A DNA stretch of 64,000 bases from Streptomyces amritsarensis (GTDB lineage Bacteria > Actinomycetota > Actinomycetes > Streptomycetales > Streptomycetaceae), in assembly GCF_001953875.1 (NCBI RefSeq), contig NZ_MQUR01000025.1, positions 1 to 64,000 of the forward strand, in the 5' to 3' direction. A model generated the notes under the pieces. The model did no database searches. It saw only the letters and a list, made by a program, of their open reading frames with translations, and was not told the origin of the DNA. Both the position numbers and the translations under genes were made by a program. Shown here piece by piece: positions 43,409-51,449 of the stretch; within the stretch, counting starts at the first letter, position 1; every line of letters begins with the position of its first letter.

Positions 43409-44161
43409 GTGTCCCGCCGCAGAATCGGCTTCTGGTACCGCCTGGCGGCGGTCATCGCAAAACCGCCGCTGGTAGTGCTCTTCAAGCGGGACTGGCGGGG
43501 AATGGAGCACATTCCGGCCGAGGGCGGCTTTATCACCGCCGTCAATCACAACTCGTACCTGGACCCGCTCTCCTACGCGCACTTCCAGTACAACACCGGC
43601 CGGGTGCCCCGATTGCTCGCCAAGGCCGCCCTCTTCAAGGTCCCCATTGTCGGGGCGATCCTGCGCGGCAGCGGGCAGATCCCCGTCTACCGGGAGAGCA
43701 CCAACGCCCTGGACGCATTCCGGGCCGCCGTCGACGCCATCGAGAGCGGTGAATGCGTCGCCTTTTACCCCGAGGGCACCCTCACCCGCGACCCCGACAT
43801 GTGGCCGATGGCCGGCAAGACCGGCGCCGCCCGGGTCGCGCTGATCACCAAGGCGCCCGTCATTCCGGTGGCCCAGTGGGGCGCGAACCTCGCGATGCCG
43901 CCCTACGCCAAGGAGAACAAGGTCCGGCTGTTCCCGCGCAAGACCCTCCAGGTCCTCGCCGGCCCGCCCGTGGACCTCTCGGCCTTCTACGACCGGGAGC
44001 CCACCCCGGACGTCCTCAAGGAGGCCACCGCGGTCATCATGGCGGCCATCACCGGCCTCCTGGAGGAGGTGCGGGGGGAAACCGCGCCCGAGCAGCCGTA
44101 CGACCATCGCAACGCCAGGGCGGAACAGCGGCGCAAGGCCGCAGGGGAGGGCATGAAGTGA
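43409..44161 (+). CDS. 1-acyl-sn-glycerol-3-phosphate acyltransferase (PlsC family)
   Basis: A 250-residue membrane-associated acyltransferase making phosphatidic acid. The NHxxxxD catalytic motif is in TAVNHNSYLDPLSY, and FYPEGTLTRDPDM supplies the PEGT motif. N-terminal amphipathic/hydrophobic helices (FWYRLAAVIAKPPLVVLF). GTG at 43409 has GAGGAAG 8 nt upstream. The stop overlaps gpsA by 4 nt, coupling acyltransferase to glycerol-3-phosphate supply. Confidence 0.92.
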   Translation: MSRRRIGFWYRLAAVIAKPPLVVLFKRDWRGMEHIPAEGGFITAVNHNSYLDPLSYAHFQYNTGRVPRLLAKAALFKVPIVGAILRGSGQIPVYRESTNALDAFRAAVDAIESGECVAFYPEGTLTRDPDMWPMAGKTGAARVALITKAPVIPVAQWGANLAMPPYAKENKVRLFPRKTLQVLAGPPVDLSAFYDREPTPDVLKEATAVIMAAITGLLEEVRGETAPEQPYDHRNARAEQRRKAAGEGMK

Positions 44162-45168
44162 CACGTCCCGTGAAGGCGACCGTCTTCGGAACAGGCTCCT
44201 GGGGCACGGCCTTCGCCATCGTGCTCGCCGACGCCGGCTGCGAGGTGACCCTGTGGGGCCGCCGGACCGCGGTCGTCGACGCCATCAACACCGGCCGGAC
44301 CAACCCGGACTACTTCCCCGGCGTGGAACTCCCCGCGAACATCCGGGCCACGGCCGACCCGGCCGAGGCCGCCGCGGGCGCCGACTTCACCGTCCTGGCC
44401 GTCCCCTCCCAGACCCTGCGCGAAAACCTCGCCGCCTGGGCCCCGCTGCTGGCCCCCGACACGGTGCTCGTCTCCCTCATGAAGGGCATCGAACTCGGCA
44501 CCGCGAAGCGGATGAGCGAGGTCATCGAGGAGGTGGCCAAGGTCCCCGCCGAGCGCATCGCCGTCGTCACCGGCCCCAACCTGGCCGCCGAGATCGCCGC
44601 CCGCCAGCCCGCCGCCTCCGTCGTCGCCTGTGTGGACGAGGCCGTGGCCCAGCGCCTCCAGGCCGCCTGCCACACCGCGTACTTCCGCCCGTACACGAGC
44701 ACCGACGTCATCGGCTGCGAGCTCGGCGGCGCCGTCAAGAACGTCATCGGCCTCGCCGTCGGCATCGCGGACGGCATGGGCCTCGGCGACAACACCAAGG
44801 GCTCGCTCATCACCCGCGGACTGGCCGAGGCGACCCGCCTGGGCGTGGCCATGGGCGCCGACCCGCTCACCTTCTCCGGCCTCGCGGGCCTCGGCGACCT
44901 GGTCGCCACCTGCTCCTCGCCGCTCTCCCGGAACCACACCTTCGGCACCAACCTCGGCCGCGGGATGACCCTGGAGGAGACCATCGCGGTCACCAAACAG
45001 ACCGCCGAGGGAGTCAAGTCCTGCCAGTCGGTGGCCGATCTGGCGGGCCGCCACGGAGTGGACATGCCGATCACCGAGACCGTCGTGGACATCGTCCACC
45101 ACGGCAAGCCCACCCTCGTGGCCCTGAAGGAGCTGATGGGCCGCAGCGCCAAACCGGAACGTCGCTAA
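44158..45168 (+). CDS. gpsA: Glycerol-3-phosphate dehydrogenase (NAD(P)) GpsA
   Basis: A 336-residue enzyme producing sn-glycerol-3-phosphate from dihydroxyacetone phosphate, feeding phospholipid synthesis. Rossmann motif FGTGSWGTAFAIVLADAG at the N-terminus, the catalytic Lys in CELGGAVKNVIGLAVG, and the GLGDLVATCSSPLSRN block. GTG at 44158 overlaps the plsC TGA (GTGA). Confidence 0.97.
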   Translation: MTRPVKATVFGTGSWGTAFAIVLADAGCEVTLWGRRTAVVDAINTGRTNPDYFPGVELPANIRATADPAEAAAGADFTVLAVPSQTLRENLAAWAPLLAPDTVLVSLMKGIELGTAKRMSEVIEEVAKVPAERIAVVTGPNLAAEIAARQPAASVVACVDEAVAQRLQAACHTAYFRPYTSTDVIGCELGGAVKNVIGLAVGIADGMGLGDNTKGSLITRGLAEATRLGVAMGADPLTFSGLAGLGDLVATCSSPLSRNHTFGTNLGRGMTLEETIAVTKQTAEGVKSCQSVADLAGRHGVDMPITETVVDIVHHGKPTLVALKELMGRSAKPERR

Positions 45169-45207
45169 CTCCTTTCCGGACGCATGAGCGGGTACTCTCA
45201 TGCCGAT

Positions 45208-46365
45208 ATGAGCAGCGAGAACCTCCCCCAGACCCCTGAGCAGCAGGGCCGCAAGCCCCGCGTGGCCGTCGTGTTCGGCGGCCGCAGCTCGGAACACGCC
45301 ATCTCGGTCGTCACGGCGGGCGCCGTCCTGCGCTCCATCGACCGGTCCAAGTACGAGGTGCTGCCCATCGGCATCACCACGGACGGCCGGTGGGCGCTGA
45401 CCGCCGACGAGCCCGCGCGGATGGCCATCGCAGACCGCAGGCTCCCGAGCGTCGAGGAGCTCGCCGAGTCCGAGGACGGCGCCGTCGTGCTCTCCGTCGA
45501 CCCGGCCAGCCGCCAGGTCGTCTACACCGAGCCGGGCGCCGTCCCGAAGGCCCTGGGCGAGGTCGACGTCGTCTTCCCCGTGCTGCACGGCCCCTACGGC
45601 GAGGACGGCACCCTCCAGGGCCTCCTGGAGCTCTCCGGCATCCCCTACGTCGGCTCGGGCGTCCTCGCCTCGGCCGTCGGGCAGGACAAGGACTACATGA
45701 AGCGGGTGTTCACGTCCTTCGGGCTGAGCGTCGGCCCGTACGTGACCATCCGCCCCCGCGAGTGGGAAGCCGACCGGGACGCCGCGACGGCCAGGATCCT
45801 GGACTTCGCCGCCGAGCACGGCTGGCCGCTCTTCGTGAAGCCCGCCCGGGCCGGCTCCTCGATCGGCATCACCAAGGTCGACGACGCCTCCGGCCTGGAG
45901 GCCGCCGTCAAGGAGGCCCGCCGCCACGACCCGAAGATCATCGTCGAGGCGCTGCTGCGCGGCCGCGAGATCGAGTGCGGCGTCCTGGAGTTCGAGGACG
46001 GGCCGCGGGCGAGCGTGCCCGCCGAGATCCCGCCGGTGTCCAGCCACGACTTCTACGACTTCGAGGCGAAGTACATCGACTCCGCCTCCGGGATCGTGCC
46101 CGCCCCCCTCACCCCGGAGCAGACCGCCGAGGTGCAGCGGCTCGCGATCGAGGCCTTCGAGGCCGCGTCCTGCGAGGGCCTCGTGCGCGCCGACTTCTTC
46201 CTCACCGAGGACGGCGACTTCGTCATCAACGAGATCAACACGATGCCCGGTTTCACGCCGATCTCGATGTACCCGCTGATGTGGGAGAAGTCCGGCATCG
46301 CGTACCCGGAGCTGGTGGACCGCCTGATCCAGGCCGCCCTGCGCCGCTCCACGGGCCTGCGCTAG
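45208..46365 (+). CDS. ddl: D-alanine-D-alanine ligase
   Basis: A 385-residue ATP-grasp ligase making the D-Ala-D-Ala dipeptide of peptidoglycan. VVFGGRSSEHAISVVTA starts the protein, followed by KPARAGSSIGITKV, the omega-loop FEAKYIDSASG and NEINTMPGFTPIS. EAKY carries the Tyr typical of D-Ala-D-Ala (not D-Lac) specificity, so it is not a vancomycin-resistance ligase. ATG at 45208 starts MSSENLPQ; one upstream ATG (45184) is less likely. Confidence 0.96.
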   Translation: MSSENLPQTPEQQGRKPRVAVVFGGRSSEHAISVVTAGAVLRSIDRSKYEVLPIGITTDGRWALTADEPARMAIADRRLPSVEELAESEDGAVVLSVDPASRQVVYTEPGAVPKALGEVDVVFPVLHGPYGEDGTLQGLLELSGIPYVGSGVLASAVGQDKDYMKRVFTSFGLSVGPYVTIRPREWEADRDAATARILDFAAEHGWPLFVKPARAGSSIGITKVDDASGLEAAVKEARRHDPKIIVEALLRGREIECGVLEFEDGPRASVPAEIPPVSSHDFYDFEAKYIDSASGIVPAPLTPEQTAEVQRLAIEAFEAASCEGLVRADFFLTEDGDFVINEINTMPGFTPISMYPLMWEKSGIAYPELVDRLIQAALRRSTGLR

Positions 46366-46380
46366 AAGGCACGTACAGAG

Positions 46381-46421
46381 CCGCCCGCCGACCGCCCTCC
46401 CACGGGGCGGCCGGCGGGCGG
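46381..46421. terminator. Terminator between ddl and the DUF3515 gene
   Basis: Near-perfect 16-nt arms (46381-46396 and 46406-46421), one mismatch, between converging stop codons. Confidence 0.75.
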
Positions 46422-46435
46422 CGGTGTGCCGGAAC

Positions 46436-46927
46436 TCAGTAGGAGGAGACGCCCTCGGGCACGGTCGCGGCGATCGCCGTGGACAGACCCACGAGCATCC
46501 CCGCGTCCGTGGCATGCTCCTTGTCGACCCGGACCTCCGTGTAGGCCAGCCGCAGCCCGGTGGTGAAACGGAAACCGCCGTCGCCGAGCTTCTCCAGCAG
46601 CCAGGCCACGTCGTTGACGTGGACGCCCTCCTGCTTCGGATCCAGCATCTTGGGGGGCTTGGCGATACCGCACCGCAGTACGATCGCCGAGCCGCCCCAC
46701 GAGGCGGTCAGGTCGGACTCCGGTTCGGTCCGGGTCCGCGCCAGGCCGGCCACCGTCTCCGGGAGCTCCTTGTGCAGTGCCGCACAGAACCCCGCGACGT
46801 CGGCCGGTGGCGCGGGCGGCGGTTCCACCCGGGCCACCGAACCGCCCGGGGAGCATGCCGCCAGGGCGGACACGGCCAGGGCGACGGGCATGGCCAGGAC
46901 ACGGACGGGCCGGCGGTGGAGGGACAT
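46436..46927 (-). CDS. DUF3515 lipoprotein
   Basis: A 163-residue lipoprotein: hydrophobic signal (VLAMPVALAVSALAAC) with lipobox LAAC. The mature part has three Cys counting the lipidated one. The DUF3515 body (FCAALHKELPETVAGL, ASWGGSAIVLRCGI, VNDVAWLLEKLGDGGFRFTT) has no known function. ATG at 46927. It converges with ddl and points the same way as the RAM-domain gene upstream of it. Confidence 0.88.
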   Translation of the reverse strand: MSLHRRPVRVLAMPVALAVSALAACSPGGSVARVEPPPAPPADVAGFCAALHKELPETVAGLARTRTEPESDLTASWGGSAIVLRCGIAKPPKMLDPKQEGVHVNDVAWLLEKLGDGGFRFTTGLRLAYTEVRVDKEHATDAGMLVGLSTAIAATVPEGVSSY

Positions 46928-46950
46928 CACCGGCCAAGAGTAGACGGGGG

Positions 46951-47184
46951 CTACAGATGGACCACCGGGCAGGTCAGGGTGCGGGTGATCCCCTCCACCT
47001 GCTGGACCTTGGCCACGACCATGCGGCCGAGCTCGTCCACGGTGTCGGCCTGGGCGCGCACGATCACGTCGTACGGACCCGTCACGTCCTCGGCCTGGAT
47101 CACCCCCGGGATCTGGCCGATGGACTCGGCGACGAACGACGCCTTGCCCACCTCGGTCTGGATAAGGATGTACGCCTGTACCAC
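46951..47184 (-). CDS. Lrp/AsnC ligand-binding (RAM) domain protein without HTH
   Basis: A 77-residue single-domain protein: VQAYILIQTEVGKASFVAESIGQIPGVIQAEDVTGPYDVIVRAQADTVDELGRMVV. This is the Lrp/AsnC effector domain without the DNA-binding half. Stand-alone RAM proteins are common and probably sense amino acids by modulating other factors. GTG at 47184. It lies 24 nt upstream of the DUF3515 gene on the same strand and is probably co-transcribed with it. Confidence 0.9.
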   Translation of the reverse strand: MVQAYILIQTEVGKASFVAESIGQIPGVIQAEDVTGPYDVIVRAQADTVDELGRMVVAKVQQVEGITRTLTCPVVHL

Positions 47185-47429
47185 GGAACCTCCAGGGCGG
47201 CCACGAGGATCATTTCCCCTAATCTTCGGGTGGACCCCACACGATGGACAGGGCCGGGGGAAGAAGGGACGCCACGGTACCGCGTCGCCGTGCGCCACGG
47301 GGAGACCTGCGGGCCCGGCGCCACGCACAGCGGGGCGTGCGGAGAGCAGAAGTTGACGTATCTGTTGACGGTACCCAGAGCTGTGACGGCTCGCGACCGC
47401 AAGCGGACTGGGCAAGAAGGGGCACAGCG

Positions 47430-48413
47430 ATGAAGGGCACTGTCGGCGAGCTGGGGGAGTTCGGGCTGATCAGGGAGCTCACCTCACGGCTCACCACCAC
47501 CCCGGCGGTCCGGCTCGGACCCGGCGACGACGCCGCCGTGGTGTCGGCCCCCGACCGGCGGGTCGTGGCGAGCACCGACATCCTGCTGGAGGGCCGCCAC
47601 TTCCGGCGCGACTGGTCCACGGCCTACGACGTGGGCCGCAAGGCCGCCGCGCAGAACCTGGCGGACATCGCGGCCATGGGAGCGGTGCCGACCGCGCTGC
47701 TGCTCGGCCTCGTCGTACCCGCCGAACTCCCGGTCACCTGGCCCACCGAGCTCATGGACGGCATCCGCGACGAGTGCCAGGTCGCCGGCGCGGCCGTGGT
47801 CGGCGGGGACGTGGTCCGCGGGGACACCATCACCGTCTCCATCACCGCCCTCGGCGACCTGCGCAACCACGAGCCCGTCCTGCGCTCCGGAGCCCAGCCC
47901 GGCGACGTCGTCGCCGTCACCGGCTGGCTCGGCTGGTCCGCGGCGGGCTTCGCCGTGCTCTCGCGCGGCTTCCGCTCCCCGCGGGCGTTCGTCGAGGCCC
48001 ACCGGCGCCCCGAGCCGCCGTACCACGCCGGCCCCGCGGCCGCCGGGCTCGGCGCCAGCGCCATGACCGACGTCAGCGACGGCCTGATCGCCGACCTCGG
48101 GCACATCGCCGAGGCCAGCAAGGTACGGATCGACCTGCGCTCGGCCGCCGTCGACATCCCGACCCAGATGCACGACATCGGGCAGGCCGTCGGCGTCGAC
48201 CCGCTCCAGTGGGTGCTCACCGGGGGAGAGGACCACGCGATCGTCGCCACCTTCCCGCCCGACGTGAAGCTGCCCGCCCGCTGGAAGGTCATCGGAGAGG
48301 TCCTCAACCGCTCCGCGCTGCCCCAGGTGACCGTCGACGGCGCGCCCTGGACCAGCACCGGCGGCTGGGACCACTTCGGGGCCGACCCGGCCGCCCAGGA
48401 CGGCACGCCGTGA
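47430..48413 (+). CDS. thiL: Thiamine-monophosphate kinase ThiL
   Basis: A 327-residue ATP-dependent enzyme making thiamine diphosphate. Motifs: [10 protein letters not shown] near the start, [41 protein letters not shown] and [17 protein letters not shown] at 47430. The stop overlaps thiD (GTGA), giving a two-gene thiamine unit divergent from the RAM gene. Confidence 0.96.
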   Translation: MKGTVGELGEFGLIRELTSRLTTTPAVRLGPGDDAAVVSAPDRRVVASTDILLEGRHFRRDWSTAYDVGRKAAAQNLADIAAMGAVPTALLLGLVVPAELPVTWPTELMDGIRDECQVAGAAVVGGDVVRGDTITVSITALGDLRNHEPVLRSGAQPGDVVAVTGWLGWSAAGFAVLSRGFRSPRAFVEAHRRPEPPYHAGPAAAGLGASAMTDVSDGLIADLGHIAEASKVRIDLRSAAVDIPTQMHDIGQAVGVDPLQWVLTGGEDHAIVATFPPDVKLPARWKVIGEVLNRSALPQVTVDGAPWTSTGGWDHFGADPAAQDGTP

Positions 48414-49210
48414 ACGCGGCGCCGCCGCTGTGCCTGACCGTCGCCGGATCGGACTCCGGCGGCGGCGCGGGCATCCAGGCCGACCTCAAGACCATGCTGG
48501 CGCTCGGCGTCCACGGAATGAGCGTGGTGACCGCCGTGACCGCGCAGAACTCACTCGGTGTACGGGGAGCCTGGGAGCTGCCCGCCGAGGCCGTCACGGC
48601 CCAGTACCGGGCCGTCGTGGACGACATGGGGGTGCACGCCGTGAAGACCGGCATGCTCTCGTCCGCCGTCCTGGTGGAGACCGTCGCCGCGCTGCTGGCC
48701 GACACGGCGGCCCCCGCCGTCGTGGACCCCGTCGGCGTCTCCAAGCACGGGGACGCCCTGCTCGCCGCCTCCGCGCTGGACGCCGTACGCACGGAGCTGC
48801 TGCCGCGGGCCACCGTGGCCACACCCAACCTGGACGAGGTCGCCCAGCTCACCGGCATCGTCGTGGAGACCGAGGACGACATGCGCCGGGCCGCCGACGC
48901 CGTCCTCGGCCACGGGCCCCGCTGGGCGCTGATCAAGGGCGGGCACCTCGCGGCACACGGCGACGAGGCGGTGGACCTGCTCACCGACGGCACCAAGGAG
49001 CGGTGGCTGCGCGCCCCGCGCCACTCCAACCGCCACACCCACGGAACGGGCTGCACCCTCGCCAGCGCCATCGCGGCCGGCCTGGCCAAGGGCCTGGCGG
49101 TCCCTGAGGCCGTCACGGCCGCCAAGGAGTACGTCACGGGCGGCATCGCCGCCGGCTTCGCACTCGGCGCGGGCATCGGCCCGGTGGATCACGCCTGGCG
49201 GCTGCGCTGA
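48410..49210 (+). CDS. thiD: Hydroxymethylpyrimidine(phosphate) kinase ThiD
   Basis: A 266-residue ribokinase-fold kinase: [39 protein letters not shown], then [18 protein letters not shown], and [18 protein letters not shown] with the catalytic Asp-like GTGC motif. It phosphorylates HMP and HMP-P for thiamine. GTG at 48410 overlaps thiL; a terminator follows at 49263. Confidence 0.96.
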   Translation: MNAAPPLCLTVAGSDSGGGAGIQADLKTMLALGVHGMSVVTAVTAQNSLGVRGAWELPAEAVTAQYRAVVDDMGVHAVKTGMLSSAVLVETVAALLADTAAPAVVDPVGVSKHGDALLAASALDAVRTELLPRATVATPNLDEVAQLTGIVVETEDDMRRAADAVLGHGPRWALIKGGHLAAHGDEAVDLLTDGTKERWLRAPRHSNRHTHGTGCTLASAIAAGLAKGLAVPEAVTAAKEYVTGGIAAGFALGAGIGPVDHAWRLR

Positions 49211-49262
49211 ACCCGCCCGGAGCGCCCCGGTCCCGGCCTGCGGGAGCCCCCGGACAAGGCAA

Positions 49263-49293
49263 AAGGCCGGTCCACCAGAGGTGGACCGGCCTT
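49263..49293. terminator. Terminator between thiD and rpmB
   Basis: Perfect 14-bp inverted repeat (49263-49276 with 49280-49293), 3-nt loop, flanked by AAAA on one side and TTCTT on the other. Suits both converging genes. Confidence 0.85.
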
Positions 49294-49328
49294 CTTGGCA
49301 ACCGGAAGGGGCTGCGCTACGACGGGCG

Positions 49329-49514
49329 TCAGCGCGAGACCTTGCCGGCCTTGATGCACGAGGTGCAGGCGTTGAGGCGCTTCGGCGTCCCATTGACCAC
49401 GGCACGAACGCGCTGGATGTTCGGGTTCCAGCGACGCGAGGTGCGGCGGTGCGAGTGGGAGATGTTGTTGCCGAAGCTCGGCCCCTTGGCGCAAACGTCG
49501 CAGTTGGCAGCCAC
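49329..49514 (-). CDS. rpmB: 50S ribosomal protein L28, zinc-binding (C+) form
   Basis: A 61-residue L28: [33 protein letters not shown] and [14 protein letters not shown] and CTSC are the paired cysteines of the zinc-containing (C+) paralogue. Streptomyces have Zur-repressed C-minus copies elsewhere used in zinc shortage. ATG at 49514, divergent from the DAK2 gene. Confidence 0.95.
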   Translation of the reverse strand: MAANCDVCAKGPSFGNNISHSHRRTSRRWNPNIQRVRAVVNGTPKRLNACTSCIKAGKVSR

Positions 49515-49758
49515 AGGTCACTCCAAAGACTTCAGATGCAATTACAGTGAATCCGGCGCACCGGAATCAGAGGTCTGAAGTGGTTTGCCGGGGAAAAGAC
49601 CCGACTCTCATCGGGCAACCGGAGCAGCATACAACGACTGCGCCCGTCCAAGAAAACTACCATGGCGGCCGGCGACCCCGCCCCGCGGTCAGGACCCCGG
49701 GAGCCCGGTCCTTCGTTACCCTGCGGTGAACCCTGGCCCGCACAAGGAGGAACGCCCG

Positions 49759-51423
49759 GTGCCGCACGAGCCTCAGCCGCAGCCCGCCGACGAGCTCGAC
49801 GCCGAAGCCGTGCGCACCTGGAGCTCGCTCGCCCTGGCCGCGCTGGGCCGGGCCCGCGAGGACATCGACGCGATCAACGTGTACCCGGTCGCCGACGCGG
49901 ACACCGGCACCAACCTCTACCTCACCGCCGAGTCGGCACACCGCGCGCTGGCCGAGGCCTTCGGCAACGCCGACCGCGCCGCCGCGGCACCCACGTCCCT
50001 GCCCGAAGCGGTACGGGCCTGGGCGCACGGCGCACTCGTCGGCGCCCGCGGGAACTCCGGGACGATCCTCGCGCAGCTGCTGCGCGGGGTGGCCGACGTC
50101 CTCGGCGCCGCGCCCGAGAGCGGGCGGACCGGCCCCGGCGGGCACCTGGCCCACGCCCTCACCCGGGCCGCGGAGGAGGCGTACGCGGCCGTCGCGCACC
50201 CGGTGGAGGGCACCATGCTCACCGTCGCGGGTGCCGCGGCGCGGGCCGGCGAAGCGGCCTCGGCGGCCGCCGGCACCGCCGCCGACGTGGCCCGCGCCGC
50301 CTACGACGCCGCCCGCGCCGCACTCGCCGAGACCCCCGGGCAGCTCGCCGTGCTGGGCCGGGCCGGGGTGGTCGACGCCGGCGGCTGCGGGCTGGTCGCC
50401 GTACTCGGCGCCCTCTGGCAGGCGCTGTCCGGCCAGGAGCCGGCCGCCGAACCCGTGGCCGGCCGGACCGCCGCGCCCGCGCCGCGGCCGGACGACCCGT
50501 GCGAACAGCACGAGGAGGGGCCCGCGTACGAGGTCATCTACCTGCTGGAGGCGTCCGAGGCGGCCGTCGCCGAACTGCGCGCGCAGCTCGACCGCCTCGG
50601 CGACTCCCTGGTCGTGGTCGGCGGCGACGGGCTGTGGAACGTCCACGTCCACGTCGACGACCCGGGCGCGGCCGTGGAGGCGGGGGTCGTCGCCGGGCGG
50701 CCGTACCGGATACGGATCACGCACTTCGGCGACGAGCGCCGCCGCGGCCGCGGCGAGCGCGCCCAGCGGGCCGTCGTCGCCGTGGTCCCCGGCGAGGGAC
50801 TGGCGGGCCTGTGCGCCGAGGCCGGGGCGACGACCGTGCTCGTGCGCCCGGGAGAGGTCCCCGCCACCGCCGAGCTCCTCGACGCCGTCCGCCGCGCCCA
50901 CGCCCGCGAGGTGGTGCTCCTGTCGGGCGGCGCCGAACTGCGGGCGGCGGCGGCCACGGCCGCCGAACAGGCCCGCGCCGAGGGCGTGCGGGTCGCCGTG
51001 ATCCCCACCCGCTCCGCCGTCCAGGGCCTGGCCGCGCTCGCCGTGCACGACCCGGACGGCAGCTTCGACGAGGACGTGGTGGCCATGACCGCGGCCGCCG
51101 GCGCCACCCGCCACGGGGAACTGGCCTTCGCCGAACACCAGTCCTTCACCTCCGCCGGCATCTGCCAGGCCGGCGACGTGCTCGGCCTCATCGACGGCGA
51201 CGTCGCCGTGATCGGCGCGGGCCTGGCCGAGACCGCCGAGGCCGTGCTGGACCGGATGCTGGGCTCCGGCGGCGAACTGGTCACCCTGGTCCTCGGCCCC
51301 GACGTGCCCGACGGCGTCGCCGAACGCCTCCAGGCCCACGTGCAGTCCGGCCACCTGGCCGTGGACACCGTCACCTACCGGGGCGGCGCGTACTCGGCGC
51401 CGCTCCTCATCGGGGTGGAATAG
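49759..51423 (+). CDS. DAK2-domain protein (FakA-like kinase family)
   Basis: A 554-residue protein with an N-terminal DAK2 kinase-type domain (NVYPVADADTGTNLYLT, ARGNSGTILAQLLRGVADVLG, VVDAGGCGLVAVL) followed by a FakA/YloV-like C-terminal region (VVGGDGLWNVHVHVDDPGAA, QSFTSAGICQAGDVLGLIDGD). FakA phosphorylates fatty acids bound to DegV proteins, but no DegV gene is adjacent, so the role is unproven. GTG at 49759 has AAGGAGG with 8-nt spacing. Lies 27 nt upstream of recG. Confidence 0.9.
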   Translation: MPHEPQPQPADELDAEAVRTWSSLALAALGRAREDIDAINVYPVADADTGTNLYLTAESAHRALAEAFGNADRAAAAPTSLPEAVRAWAHGALVGARGNSGTILAQLLRGVADVLGAAPESGRTGPGGHLAHALTRAAEEAYAAVAHPVEGTMLTVAGAAARAGEAASAAAGTAADVARAAYDAARAALAETPGQLAVLGRAGVVDAGGCGLVAVLGALWQALSGQEPAAEPVAGRTAAPAPRPDDPCEQHEEGPAYEVIYLLEASEAAVAELRAQLDRLGDSLVVVGGDGLWNVHVHVDDPGAAVEAGVVAGRPYRIRITHFGDERRRGRGERAQRAVVAVVPGEGLAGLCAEAGATTVLVRPGEVPATAELLDAVRRAHAREVVLLSGGAELRAAAATAAEQARAEGVRVAVIPTRSAVQGLAALAVHDPDGSFDEDVVAMTAAAGATRHGELAFAEHQSFTSAGICQAGDVLGLIDGDVAVIGAGLAETAEAVLDRMLGSGGELVTLVLGPDVPDGVAERLQAHVQSGHLAVDTVTYRGGAYSAPLLIGVE

Positions 51424-51449
51424 CAGGCTTGTCAGCGCCATGGTGTGCA

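Noticed and set aside
45208..46365. ddl as a D-Ala-D-Lac (vancomycin resistance) ligase
   Set aside because: The omega-loop EAKY signature is that of D-Ala-D-Ala ligases, and no vanH or vanX genes are nearby.
43987..46515. 842-residue minus-strand frame opposite gpsA and ddl
   Set aside because: Overlaps two firmly identified genes and shows no motif.
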